Source: Apostichopus japonicus (taxonomy: Eukaryota; Echinodermata; Holothuroidea; Aspidochirotida; Stichopodidae). From it: DNA of 62,000 bases. Positions 1 to 11,827 of this stretch are shown piece by piece. The position numbers and the translations under genes were made by a program. Every line of letters starts with the position of its first letter. Position 1 is the stretch's first letter. The stretch spans positions 10,281,678 through 10,343,677 of the forward strand of contig NC_092579.1 of the NCBI RefSeq assembly GCF_037975245.1, read 5' to 3'. Under the pieces are notes generated by a model. The model was not told where the DNA came from, did not search any database, and saw nothing but the letters and a program-made list of their open reading frames with translations.

Positions 1-577
1 TTGAATCATTATACAAAATGCGATATGATTTAACTGAATATTGAAAGTAAAATTTGACTCAATTTCATTCAGTTATTTGGGAATGTTTCTTCTTAAACCA
101 TTGGTACCATTTGCAGATACGATTTGTTTTGCTTATTGTATAAATTGACTTTATTTCTGCTCATTCAATCATTTTAATGTTTTCCCTTCATATCGATTGG
201 AAATGTTTACATTTGATAGTGTTTCATTCATTCATTTGCACTTTATCCGATTAAGTTTCGATTCAAATTGGTTCCCTTTGATATGACTTCATCTTTGCTC
301 TTCATTCGCCTTAATTTCATCTTTTTTTTGTATTCGCTTCACTTTGACTTGATTCAATTTGGTTGACCTGATTTAATTTGATTCGCACTCTCAATTCGTT
401 CTAACTTGAACTGACACTGTTTGATTTCAGTTTAGTTAAATTAAAATTTCTATGATTTTTCACTTCTTTTTATTATTATTACTGTGATCATTAACAATAG
501 ATAGTAAAGTATACACCGTCGAGCCAATCAGACTTTAAGACAGTCAGTATATATCAAAAGTGAAAGGTGAAACTTAC
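1..577. other. Intronic AT-rich sequence
   Basis: Presumed intron 2 of the minus-strand SDR gene, starting at the donor at 576-577. It is T-rich with no recognisable exon or repeat boundary. Confidence 0.4.
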
Positions 578-2188
578 AAAATCAATTAATCTTTGTCTGT
601 CTTCTTTCTTTGCTTGATGACATGCAATTCCTGAAACTTCAAGATTTTTGGCTCGAAGTTTTTCAACCGCATCTTCAACATTCTCTTTACGTCGACTACT
701 TAAGACCACCTTGGCTCCTTCTTGAGCTAACCGTTCTGCGACTGCCAGGCCAATGCTTTAAACAAGAACGATAAACTTTGCAAGAAATGTATTTATAAAT
801 AACGAATGTAAAGTTCAGCTGTAAATCAAGTGGAGAAATTTGATGATTTCCACCTTTGGCCGCCAACTATAAAGGAGAGGAAATTAAAAAAAAAAGAATG
901 TCAATTGCTGACTTGCTGAACGTTAAATAAGAAAACCTATTGTCATACAGTTAAGAAAACCTATTGTCATACAGAAAACCTATACAGAAAACCTATTGTC
1001 ATACCTATTGTCATTCCTATTGTCATACCTATTGTCATACCGTTTTCAAACCTATTGTCATACAGTTAAGAAAACCTATTGTCATACAGTTTCAATGCAT
1101 GCTAAACCTTGTAAGACAAGTAAAGGCAAATAACCTAATGCTGGGCAAGAGGAAAGAAGGGAACCAAGAAAATGTCATTATTTTATACTAAATGTGGTTT
1201 CTTTGGATTGAACAAGAAAATCAAGTTTATGTTTAACAATAGTTCAAATAATGACACATGAGGTTATATGTACTTTTAACATGTAAAAAATTGAACATAG
1301 TCTAAGTAGCATGATGACGTCATCTGAAGATCTTATGTGACGTAATCGAGACATTAGCATTTGCAACTCAGAATCTATTTAAGAACTTGGTGATATAACC
1401 ATTTTGTAAAAGCACAATTAGTATTACAAGAAAACACCGAACCAATTTCGTCAATGTTTGGCAGGAATTTATGCTTGTTCCCTGAGATACATTTTTGGTA
1501 CAAAATCTGACTATTTTACTATATTGATATCTCGAAAATAAGAAAGTGATTGCAAATTTCTCAGCAACCTTTTTAAAGTCTAAAGTTATTCTTTTGCAGG
1601 TGGAAAAAAATGTTCCCCTGAGTTATTATTTAATAATTATTTATTTATATATTTTAAATGTTAGTGTAGATCGGTATTTCTATTTCGTATTGATGTAATT
1701 GATGTAATTCAGGAAAATTTGTAATTTAAAAATATGACTGAATTTAAAGCTAACAAGTAATAATGTTTTTGATGAATCGAATCATGTATTAATTGCAGCA
1801 CTTTTAGACTAAGTTTTCACGGACCGCCTTGACTTTAATTAGTTAAGTTATTCTTAATCAAAACATATTATTCTCTTCAGAGGCGGACTAACCGGTTGGG
1901 CAATCGTGTAGTGCCCGAGGGACAGGCCCGTAATCGGGAATTCTGAGTTGGAGGGGCACCAACAATTTTAAGGAGTGCACCAAGAATAAAAGTGGGATGG
2001 GGGCAGTAATTGTGTCCTGTAACTTGTGAAGTTCTTTCTACACATGGTGATGACACAGATGGAGGACAGTGGTCTGCACAGGGGGGGGGGGGTACATTAA
2101 ATACAAACCCAGCCGAGGACGCTGTGCATATTGCGACTTTCCCATCAAATCTCCCGATGCATGGATTTTCAATTGTGGCAGAAGCCAT
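578..2188 (-). CDS. DHRS4-like SDR dehydrogenase, 5' two coding exons, runs off left edge
   Basis: Partial gene of the short-chain dehydrogenase/reductase family, which reduces carbonyl substrates with NAD(P)H. Exon 1 is 2109-2188 (ATG at 2188) and ends after GCTGG with a GTTTGT donor. Exon 2 is 578-755 with an AG acceptor and a GTAAGT donor, and is 178 nt long, exactly like exon 2 of the paralogue at 16232-16409. The joined reading gives MASATIENP at the start, then GKVAICTASSAGIGLAVAER, the Rossmann cofactor loop, followed by VVLSSRRKENV, where the Arg pair fits NADPH preference. The open frame and splice phases match the plus-strand gene at 15692. Later exons (catalytic Ser, Tyr, Lys) must lie left of position 1, so activity cannot be judged. 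The two genes are divergently oriented, with a P-like transposon now between their 5' ends. Confidence 0.85.
925..1092 (+). repeat. Degenerate tandem repeat, about 24-bp unit
   Basis: The core words CCTATTGTCATAC and TTAAGAAAA recur about eight times in variable-length units within intron 1 of the minus-strand SDR gene. The short ORF that reads through here comes from the repeat and is not called as a gene. Confidence 0.85.
1093..2108. other. Rest of SDR intron 1, no gene seen
   Basis: Intron sequence between the minus-strand SDR exons. Around 1879 the text CAGAGGCGGACTA resembles a hAT-type terminus, but no matching opposite end or target duplication was found. Confidence 0.35.
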
Positions 2189-2864
2189 GGTTTGGAGAAA
2201 TTTATCCTGAACGGTTCAAAGAAACAGAAAATTCATCAATAAAAACATTAACTATAAATTAATGATAGATGTTGTTACTCAACAAAACAAACATTGCTAC
2301 CAATTTGGCTTGGATATGCGTAATCCTCATGGGCCCATTAACGTCATGTACACCTCATATGTAGATGGACACAGATTCTTCGCATCATGTCCCCTAAAAT
2401 ATTACACAGCTGAAATACATCTAATATACATGATGACCCCGGTATGCAACTACAAGTATAAGCACTGAAGACATGCGATCGTTGCAATGCCCGAAGCTTA
2501 CCTCAACTTACTCCCAGCCTTTATCTATAGAGAAGATTCTGTGTCCGAGATCCGCCGAAGTTCCTGTAACTTTACCGACTCCTTTGTATGGATACCCTCA
2601 TTATAGCGTACACCGTAACGTTTCCAATTAAGTGCGACCTATAACGCGGCTTCACAAATTTATATATAGGCCGATACAGAATATACATATATCATATTGC
2701 CAAAGTTCATGGTCCGAGTGCGTATTTTGATCGCATGTATTGAATCAAGATAATTCTTGTTACCTGATTGCATGATAAGACAGGCGCGTAGCGAGGAATT
2801 TGCCAAGGGAGGGGCGAACCTGTATGCAAACTATCAGAGCCATAGATTCTGCACTGAAAACTAT

Positions 2865-2894
2865 CAGAGCCGTATATTTAGAGAGTTTGGCCAA
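2865..2894 (+). repeat. P-like element copy 1, left terminal inverted repeat
   Basis: 30 bp starting CAGAGCCGTATATTTAGAG and ending GGCCAA; it pairs with the right terminus at 11578-11607 with a single T/C difference. Confidence 0.95.
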
Positions 2895-3077
2895 TGGGGG
2901 ACCGATTTTGATTGGTCGAGAGGTGACACACCCTCATAGGGCGCCATGATAGTTCCAAATCAAAAACTTTTTGCGATGAGCAGACGACAATAACAATACA
3001 ATACATACTTAGTACAATACTTGCGTAAAAATAAATTTATATTGTTTAAAAAACAGAAAACCGCCCATTATACAACT

Positions 3078-6000
3078 ATGCCTTGCTGTGCGGCCTGGGG
3101 ATGTAGCCAGCGAAGTGAAGATCAAGTTCGTTTTTTTGGTTTCCCAACCAACGTCCAAAGACGAAAGATTTGGGAATCAAAAGTTGGTCGGGCAGGCTGG
3201 CGGTCTAAAGGAAATAGTACGAAGCTGTGTGAGGTGAGGATAGGCATATATAGCCTAGGCCTCATTATCGAAGACTAGATCGTTATGTTTTGGTTATAAA
3301 AAGCCAGAATTTCCTGTTTACTTCCATTTTAGATCAAAACGAACAAGCATACGCCTTGCTAATTCGGGGCTAAGACTGAGTTATAAAAAGCCTGGCCTAG
3401 CTTAGTTAGAATTAGGCCAATGCTAGTCTAAGAGTTACACCAATGCTAGCCTACTTAAGCTAGGCCTTAAGTCTGACTGCAGCAGGCCTGATTAAGGCCT
3501 AACTTACTTTTATGCAGACAATTAGCTGCGTCACTCGATCATACGACTTGAGCTTTGGGCAAAAGAAGTACTAACCTAGGCCACATAGTCTAATTACGGA
3601 GGGCATCACAATACTAGGGCTATATTTCGCCTGACATAGGCTTTGGATAAGCACTTAGCTGGCTATGCAATAGCGTTTTGAATGAAGAATTGTTAACAGA
3701 CTTATCACTAAATTAGCTAGGCCTTACAGTTTCAGTCGAAAACTCCATCAGGCCTACCCTTTGGCCTACAGGCTTAACGTTAGGTTTTAGCCTAGAAAAG
3801 GCCCAGTCCATCTCCAGCTAACTTATCCTACAAAAGACAAAAATACCTGGCTAGGCCTCCTTGTGCCTGTCAACTCTTGTAGTTAATTGTCAAATTCTCA
3901 CTGCAATCTCCAGGTTCAAAAGTTTTTAGGTCGGCAGGTCTGCTTTGGCTCTTCAGAAGATTAATTTTGTCACTGGGAACTGGGAGCCCAGCAGGGAAAT
4001 CCTGGCACCACCCTAATTTATGTTATTTTCATGAAGAATGGGACTTTAAATATTACTTAATTACTTTCTTCTTAAAAAACTTTACTTTCATTTTAAAGGC
4101 TCACTTTGAAGATAGCCAATTCGAAAGGTGTCTTAGTGAAGGCAAGCGGAAGCTTAAGAAAGATGCCATCCCCACACTATTTCAGCATAGGAATCATCCC
4201 AAAAGAAGGAGAGTACTTAAGCGAGGTTCTGTGCCACCAGTGCAACGAAATGTATTAGTTGACCACAACTATTCTTGGTCACCAAATGAAGAACTGCAAC
4301 TACAGTTTAATGATAAACTTGGTAAGTATTTAATGTTTATTTCACTTTTGATGGAAAATATCAATTAACCTTGGAAAAGGGCAATCATACTTTATTAAAA
4401 TTGTTCAAGCAAATGATTATTGAAAACAGGTCCAGTGTTCCAACTGGCTGTGGTACTCACTTCTTAAGTCAACTCTTCATTATTTACTCAATCTACAGTA
4501 TTCATTCTTCTTCCAACTCCTTTCATCATGCTTCTGAACTTGTCATTTCATTCCTGTTCCCTCCACACTAATCTAGAAATTTATCTGCTTAATTCTCACT
4601 CATTTCGTATTAAGTAAACCCTTCATCATTTACATCAATCTATTCATTCTTCTTCCAAATCTCTTCATCATGCAAATTTCAAATTAATCTGTCGAATTCT
4701 AACATCATGCTTTAAAAACATTACTAATCAGGCTTACAACTATTCATGCAGTTGAGACAAATATTTTGTGCCACCCAGCTGATGAAAGCTTTAGCTTTTC
4801 TGTAAATTTGTAACATAATATAAAGTAGCAAGTTTACAGAAGGTCCCGGGCACAAAACTGGTCTCACAAATAACCAAGAAAGGGACCAAAACTGGAAGGA
4901 AGGGTAATGATCATATTAAAACAAATAAGACCCAGAAATGATCCGTGATAATACGCTGCATATAATAGTTTTGCAGAAACAATCATTTTATTTGAGCCAA
5001 AAAAAAAAATTCTGTTAATTTTGTTTTCAAATTTGCAAGTCTTATGATCTTTCCCTACTTCCAGTCCTGGGGAATGGTTTTATTCCTCTGTGTACTAACA
5101 TTTTATATAATAAAAATCATATTGCAGTATCTTATGTGTTTATTTTGACTTTGCATTCTATTCAAGATCGTGACATTGGAAATGCAACATCATCAGTCAC
5201 ACCAAATCAGCAAAGTAACAAAGGCCAAAGTAATCAACCATCAAAGTCTGAAGGTTCTCTAAGGTATCGTCTGCTTTGTGCCCAGAGAGAACTAAGGAAA
5301 ATTAGGAAAGAGAAGGCAGCTATTGCTAAAAGCAAAAAGAGGCAGGAAAGTGTGTTTGCAGGTTTGTTTGCTCCTGACCAGATCAAAGCCATAGGTAGAG
5401 AGAGTACCAGGGGACACAAATGGGGCAGTGCTACCGTGAAGAAAGCTCTCCAACTGCGCTTTGCTTGTGGAACAACTGGGTACGAACTACTCCTTTCACA
5501 AAATCAACCACTGCCATCATTACGAACACTGCGAAGGAAGATGGAAGCAGTTAGATTTGAGCCAGGTGTTCTGCATGAGGTGTTCCAGAAGTTGGCCATA
5601 AAGGTAGGAGCAATGAAGGAGCAAGAGCGAGATTGTTGCTTGACACTTGACGAGATGTCAATAACCCCAAGTGTTGAGTATGACATTGGAAGTGGTAAAG
5701 TCCTTGGCAATGTTACACTTCCAGGACATGTTGGCAATGCTTCTCATGGCCTAGTGTTCATGTTGAGTGGGATTACCACTCGGTGGAAACAAGTGGTGGC
5801 CTACCACTACACAGGCTCTTCCTATGACGGTGCTGTTGTGAAGCCATTAATAATAGAAATAATTCAAGAGGCGCACAAGATAGGTCTCCATGTGGCTGCA
5901 GTTACCAGTGACATGGGAAGCATGAATCGAGCAACCTGGCGAAGTTTTGGCATCATCTGTGGAAAAGAATGCGTAACTGTTAATAAAATTCCACACCCTT

Positions 6001-7358
6001 GTCAGCCTCATCGCTATCTTCACTTCTTGGCAGATGTGCCGCATGTGCTCAAGAACCTGAAGGCAGCATTGATTACACACAAAATCATCACCATCCCAAT
6101 GGATATATCTGCAGCTAACAAATTGCCAAGTAATAAAGTGAGTGTAACACCTGTCCAAGATCTCTTTAGTTTCCAGCAGAACAAAGATTTGAAATTGGCC
6201 CCAAAATTAACAGAAGCAACACTGAATCCTTCTCATTTCCAGAAAATGAAAGTATCACATGCAGTGAACTTTTTTAGTCATTCTGTTGCTGCAGCATTAC
6301 GATTCCTTGTTAAATGTGAGGGTCACTCACCAGATGTGCTTACCACTGCATGGTTTCTTGATGAATGCAACCGGTGGTTTGACCTGATGTCAAGCCGACA
6401 TCCTGTTATGGCCCTGAGTAAGGTGAATCCAGGACAATATCAAGCGGCTATTACAACTCTATCTAACATGATAAAGATGTTCAAGTCCATCAAAATAGGA
6501 ACCAAAGGTTCTTGGAAGCCAGTCCAAACAGGCATTATTCTGTCAACACAGTCAATTTTGGACCTTCAAGAAGAACTGCTGGCAAGGGAAAATAAGTTCC
6601 TCCTGACATCACGTTTCACCCAAGATTGCTTGGAGAATCTATTCAGCAGTGTCCGCTCAAAAAACCCAATCCCTTCCCCAGTTGAATTCAAGTATGCCCT
6701 GCGAATAATAACCGTCTCCCAGTTCTTGAAGACACCAAATGCTGGAAACTATCAAAACGATGAGAACAACTTCCTCGCCGATTTCAGTTTTGAAACGCTA
6801 GACCGTCCAACATCACATGACATTCCTGAGGTGAACATTCATCTGAGACAAACACCTGACCCGATGACCACAGATGAAGAAAACAGCTTATACTACCTCA
6901 GTGGTTATTGCATATCTAGACTGAAACGAAATGATAAGCACTGCTCAAGCTGTTTGGACAGCATTCAATCCACTTCCCCATCATCTTCCATTTTGGCTAC
7001 ATTAACAAGCTATAAGGAGTACACTGAAGGTAACCTCGTTTATCCAAATCAAAAGGCTTTCCAATACCTCAAGACCGCCGAAATGACCTTCAGGAAGTAT
7101 AGAAGTGATGACCTCATCAACATGGGGAATGCCAAGAAACAGTTGACCTTGGCTATTGATTCAACTGCAACCTGCCAATTTCCAGAGTGTCACAACATCA
7201 AAGGGAAACTGCTGTCAAGATACCTGAATGTCCGTCTCCACATCTTTTGTAAAAAGTTAAGGGCTGAAAATAAGACAGAAATTCAGCGTAAAAAGTCAGG
7301 TGGAGAGTTAGGTAGTAAAAGCATGGCAATGAGGCATGTGGTTAATAAAATCAAGTAA
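3078..7358 (+). CDS. THAP9/P-type transposase, copy 1
   Basis: Transposase for excision and integration of the surrounding element. Three exons with GT-AG borders and consistent phase: 3078-3233, 4099-4321 and 5128-7358, giving 869 residues (human THAP9 is about 900, Drosophila P about 750). Residues 1-54 form a THAP zinc finger (C2CH): Cys residues near 3-9, FFGFP, a conserved Trp, then C51-E-A-H54 read across the first splice. A Lys/Arg-rich, probably coiled-coil stretch (about 170-200) precedes a helix-turn-helix-like region (about 205-265). The RNase H-like core has LTLDEM (D301), TSDMGSMNRATW (D388) and FTQDCLENLFSSVR (E629), with the PHVLKNLK insertion-domain motif between. Near the end come YYLSGYCISRL and a CxxC pair (HCSSC). 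Poly(A) signal AATAAA (7358-7363) overlaps the TAA stop. No lesion is visible, so it may be active. Confidence 0.93.
3234..4098 (+). other. Transposase intron 1, AGGCCTA-rich
   Basis: 865-bp intron with GTGAGG donor and TTTTAAAG acceptor. It is packed with TAGGCC and GGCCTA words (more than a dozen), a composition also seen outside the element, for example near 13630 and 13680. No ORF of note. Confidence 0.6.
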
Positions 7359-8228
7359 ATAAATCAGACTTGAAGGACATACCGTAAGTTTGTCATAGTA
7401 TTTTAAACCCAAATAGCTTCATTTTCAGTATTCTGTTCTGCCTGTTCAATACCCTTGCTGTAATTGTACTTCAATGATTTGGCATTAACTACAGTAGGCT
7501 ATAAATGTTGGTCAACGACTATAACTATAATGTTAAGGTGCATACATTGCTAGGTAACCGTGTGTTTTCTGCTGTTCTAAGCCCACATATATACATTTAC
7601 TAATAAGTAAATCACAATGGGCAATGTGGCGAGTAATGCAGTATATCAGATAATCAGTACCACCCTGGAACACATTACAGTACAGTACATGACCTCTATG
7701 ACTGGTATGCAGATTTACTGTGTGATGAAACCTCCATGAGTTTGTTCAATAACCAGTATTAGATCTATAGAGTTTTCTTTGTTGTACTAGTTTCATATAT
7801 GGACATTATGTGGCATTACTGTGGACATTTTGGTATATTTTGAATGGGATGGATCATATTTCAACTTCAGGGTCATTAGTGGGGAGTATGATACAGTGTT
7901 GTACAGTATACATACCAACACAGTTTTGCACCAAAACTTTGCATCTTGAATCATTTGTAGTCTAAAAAAGCTAGAATTGATGGTATGAGTATTTGATGTA
8001 TGTGTAGAGTAGATTAATACTTTACGCATTCCATGTTTTACGTGGAATGATCTCACAAGTACGGTCACTGCTCTGTTCCGTATCCCAGAAAGAAGGAAAT
8101 ATGGCATGAAATTACCAATGACATTGTTCTGGCATATCCAAATTAATGTTTTTATGTAGAAATCAGCTTGTTATGGTATATTCAGGAATAAAAATATGAG
8201 TTTTCATAGCCAATTTGTATAGGCAAAT

Positions 8229-8626
8229 TGTCCCGTACGTCACATGTCCCGTACATCACAGGACAATTTTAATTTGTGTAACCACTGTACTGGAATGGCT
8301 TCATATTTTTTTCTAATATGTTACAGCTTAGCCCTTGGAAGGTTAGGCTATTCACTAGTTATAACAGCTTGATCACTGCCCTCCTAATTTCAGAGGGGTT
8401 TCAGCTTTGCTCTTTAGTAAAAAAAACACAAAATTCTCTGGTCCCGTACTTCACACTGTACATTAATTAAGATGGGACCTAATTAAAGCAAGTGTAGGAA
8501 ATCTTCATGAGTTTGTAATAAAGCAGCAGCAATAACAAATATGAAAACCTGAAAAAGTTTCTGGAAAAATAGATTTTATATAACTTTTAGACAAATTTAA
8601 GTCTCTGAAATGTCCCGTACGTCACA
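8229..8626 (-). repeat. Dispersed motif cluster A, copy 1
   Basis: Four copies of TGTCCCGTACGTCACA or one- to two-base variants: 8229-8244 and 8245-8260 (head-to-tail), 8441-8455 and 8611-8626. The tandem pair is flanked by the inverted words AAATTGTCC and GGACAATTT. Read on the minus strand, the consensus TGTGACGTACGGGACA is related to cluster B (shared form TGAYGTMCGRRACA). Confidence 0.85.
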
Positions 8627-9375
8627 GTGCAAATAGCTTGGACCTGCCCATATGTGGAAACCGTAAAAGTTAAAAAGGATTCTATAACCATATTTTCAGT
8701 ATATGGCATAGATAAAGTGAACCATGTATATTTCTTATGGCCAAACAACACAGACATACTGTATGTATCTCATGGACTGATTTTATCATGTTAATGTTTG
8801 TAATCCCATATCTAGCTATCACAACCCGAGGAGATCGTTCAGTCTATTTACAGATGAAGCAACTTGATCATTAATGATATTGAATCTCACATAACGGAGC
8901 TGTAAACAGTAATCTTAGTGTTGTTACTGTTGTTGGTACGGTACCATTCGGTGTTATTGATAATGATAGTATTACTGGAATATAATTATATTCAAATAAT
9001 GTTTCTTGCAAAGTGAATTTTCTATGTCCATGGCTGGATAGTACCAAACATTGGACATTGACCCTATCAACTTTGTCCAGATGTTTAATTTGAAAATATG
9101 TGCCTCAGGGCATTTGTTTTCCCAAGAATTTCCAGTGCCATTATTTTTCAGTACACTTTGTTGATTCCCCAGTCTATGGTGTTTTAGTAAGTAAACATTC
9201 CCTCAAAAATTCATAATATCTAGTGTAAATCTGCTATTGTCTGACTGTTGTGTATATTTTGAAGCAGACTTTTGTTTCTTGAACATGTTTGAATAGCAAA
9301 AATTATTACTTCATATTGTTGTTACCTGCTGAAATATGTATTATTGTTATGCAGCTATGTGAACATTTTTCCAAG

Positions 9376-9980
9376 GTGATGTCCGAAACATTCAGTGATG
9401 TCCGATATGCTCTTTAAGTAACTTTCAATGAGCACTGAGGTATTGAACTATAATAAGTTCAAAACTGACATTATACCTTGTAGGTAGCTTGACAACAACA
9501 AAGACACCTATGTAACAAATGTAACTTTTGATATGATATGCTTTGTGTAGAAAACATTACAGTGATGTCCTAATACAGTTGTGGTGATGTCCGAAACATA
9601 GTCCAAGACAGTCTTATTCAAATCTATGAAACAAGTGTTTGCATTTTTCATTATTTCAAATGAATTTGATGTTGTTTGTTAACATCACATATCGTGATGA
9701 ACTGATATACATATTGTTAAGTATTAACAAGCATGGCCTTCGTTTAATTGTCTTGTTGATCACTTGTATCCCTTTTTTTTTTTTTTGAACTTGGAACCAA
9801 GGAAGGGTTCATATATCTGTTTTAGTACAGTTATCAGTTTACTAAAATGCTTTTCTATTCATTATTATTGCCTTTCAATGAACATCATTTGTTTTATTAC
9901 TAAATATTAGGTTATATTAGGTAAACATTGTTGGGTGATGTCCGAAACAAGATCTTTTTGGAGGAGTGATGTCTGAAACA
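9376..9980 (+). repeat. Dispersed motif cluster B, copy 1
   Basis: Six copies of GTGATGTCCGAAACA or variants: 9376, 9395 (diverges after CCGA), 9562 (variant), 9584, 9935 and 9966 (one mismatch). Same orientation throughout, opposite to the related motif of cluster A. Confidence 0.85.
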
Positions 9981-11577
9981 ACAGTCAAGTAAAAAAAAAT
10001 TCTGAGAGGACATGACCCAGAATTTTCAGCTTTTGGTTAATATATGTGCTTATGTTGTGGTTTAATTTTATGGTATAATTGTTACTATTAATTTCAATTT
10101 TGTTCTTTAAAGAAAAAGTTTTTTAACTTTATTTCAGGAAAATTTAATTTTTGCTAACGATACTCTAATGTTTTTTTTAAAAACATCATCAATATCATTG
10201 AAAACTTGTCTTACAATAGCAAATTTTGTGTTAATAAAGAAATTAACAACAGAATTCCCAAATGTAGGAGCAATGGAATTACACACCACCATTGAAAAAG
10301 AACAAATTTTGGAAAATTTATAGATTGTCACACTTTCAACCATCTTGAATATAATTTCCAGAATAGTTAAAGCTCTGATCAATTCTGATTTATAAATTGC
10401 AGATATTAGTTATGTTATTTACTTAGAATAGAAGTTCTTTACTGTATTTTGAAAATTTGGTACCTCAGGCAACCAAATTGGGCGCTTTAATGTGAACAGA
10501 CCCATTTGTGGTAACTTGTGTATGCTGAAAGTACTGTACGTATAGTGGCAGATAAAGATAATTTTCTTATAGAAATCTGCCAAAAGCAGATTTTCTAAGC
10601 CATTATTAACCCTTTTCAAGATTTTCATATAATTCAGTTATTTAGGCTAACTCAATTTAAAAAGAACACTTGGGTATAGCCTACTGCAATTTTGACAGAA
10701 TATTCCAGCCAGCTATAGCCAATATATTCAGAATGTAAGAGAAGTACTTTGAAAGTTATAGCCTTACTATTTGACAGTTCTAATGTACACATGTCATCTA
10801 AGTGTAGATCATTAGTTAATATTCCCTGATCAAATCGATATGATTGTACATACTGTATGTGATATGAATAAAATTATTTCGAATTTCAATTAAAGACCTG
10901 TCTACTTTCTTTTATCATTTATATCAGCCAACAACTGATAGGCCTACTGAAAATCAATAGTAATCCGATAGACTGTAGTGATAAACCCTAACCATTGCCT
11001 TACCATGATGATGTAGGCTAGGCCTAGGTACTTATATAAAGTTAACTAGGTGTACAGTATGTATTATAGGTTTGTACTATACACATACATAAAGCTACGA
11101 GTGCCTGTGGGCATGAGAAGCTCCCGAGTCCTACACAACTGTAATGTTCAACTGTATCCCTACAAAGATACAGCTCACATGATTTAGAGCCATGAGCATT
11201 AGCAGTTCACCCTGTCTGTTTATTACTAAATAGTAATACTAGCCTATTGACTTACTACTGTAGGCTACTTCGCATGGATATTTCACTTACCTTGTCGTAG
11301 ACCTTCATCATAAGAATAACCTCTCGTTTCGTGACGAACGGTTAAAGTAAATTGAATTATTTATGATTTTAATTACGTTGAAATTTTCTTCGAACGTGGT
11401 GCTACAATAAATGCATTTCTCCCATATAAGTAAACGCTACTAGCCTACCAATAGTGGGCTAGCTGTATAGTTCTTGTATAGATGTTGTACTGTTGCACTG
11501 TTTCTGCACGATTTCGCGCAACTGTTAAGGAACTATCATGGCGTCCATTGTAAACATATGACGTCACAAATTGCCAG

Positions 11578-11607
11578 TTGGCCGAACTCTCTAAATATAC
11601 GGCTCTG
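11578..11607 (-). repeat. P-like element copy 1, right terminal inverted repeat
   Basis: Reverse complement of the left end, ending TACGGCTCTG. It is followed immediately by the target duplication AAAACTAT. Confidence 0.95.
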
Positions 11608-11827
11608 AAAACTATCTAAGCGTAGCGCCACCATAAGTTGGCTGAATAAATAATTTTTGGCTGAAAATGCCTCCCAGATCGCTGGAAATGGCACTTTCCA
11701 GGTCTTGTAAGTTGCATCTAAGCTTGACTACTAGCGATATCATAAAAACATACCCCAAAAATATGCTCAAGGGGGGGGGGGGGGGCGGTCGCCCCTTCGC
11801 CCCCTTGGCTACAAGCCTGTGATAAGA

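Larger units (their letters stand above)
7359..11577 (+). other. Long 3' non-coding arm of P-like element copy 1
   Basis: About 4.2 kb between transposase stop and right terminus. Short minus-strand ORFs (7793-8107, 10134-10382, 10419-10628) show no domain and are not called as genes. Further AATAAA signals occur near 8186, 8518 and 10868. The stretch carries two dispersed-motif clusters (8229-8626 and 9376-9980) and, close to the right end, a TGACGTCA palindrome near 11561. Confidence 0.6.
2865..11607 (+). mobile_element. P-superfamily DNA transposon, copy 1 (8743 bp)
   Basis: Complete element bounded by a 30-bp inverted repeat beginning CAGAGCCGTATATTTAGAG (one mismatch, position 24) and by a perfect 8-bp target duplication AAAACTAT (2857-2864 and 11608-11615). 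An 8-bp duplication and a THAP-type transposase are hallmarks of the P superfamily. A second 15-bp inverted repeat, CGCCATGATAGTTCC, lies inside each end (2942-2956, and inverted at 11529-11543), like the 11-bp subterminal repeat of Drosophila P. The transposase gene fills 3078-7358; the remaining 4.2 kb to the right end is non-coding. Every corresponding ORF in the second copy, coding or not, translates identically. It is inserted in a hAT-like MITE. Confidence 0.96.
2781..11819. mobile_element. hAT-like MITE interrupted by the P-like element
   Basis: The two halves, 2781-2864 and 11616-11819, make a 288-bp non-autonomous element when the inserted transposon is removed. It starts CAGGCGCGTAGC and ends GGCTACAAGCCTG, imperfect inverted termini. 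The flanks are a perfect 8-bp duplication TGATAAGA (2773-2780 and 11820-11827), typical of the hAT superfamily. The interior matches, in the opposite orientation, the uninterrupted 282-bp copy at 27725-28006, including the GCGTAGCGCCACC and CTGGAAATGGCACTT segments. Confidence 0.88.

Noticed and set aside
1877-2010. Fourth hAT-like element beginning CAGAGGCGGACTA
   Set aside because: No inverted partner end or 8-bp duplication found within reach.
7793-8107. 104-codon minus-strand ORF in the 3' arm of the P-like element (also 33822-34136)
   Set aside because: No recognisable domain, skewed composition and no splice context. Its presence in both copies only reflects their identity.
8229-9980. 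Motif clusters as exons encoding a repeated xDVRN/xDVRD peptide
   Set aside because: One phase of both motif forms reads D-V-R-N/D, but stops surround nearly every site and no longer open frame connects them.
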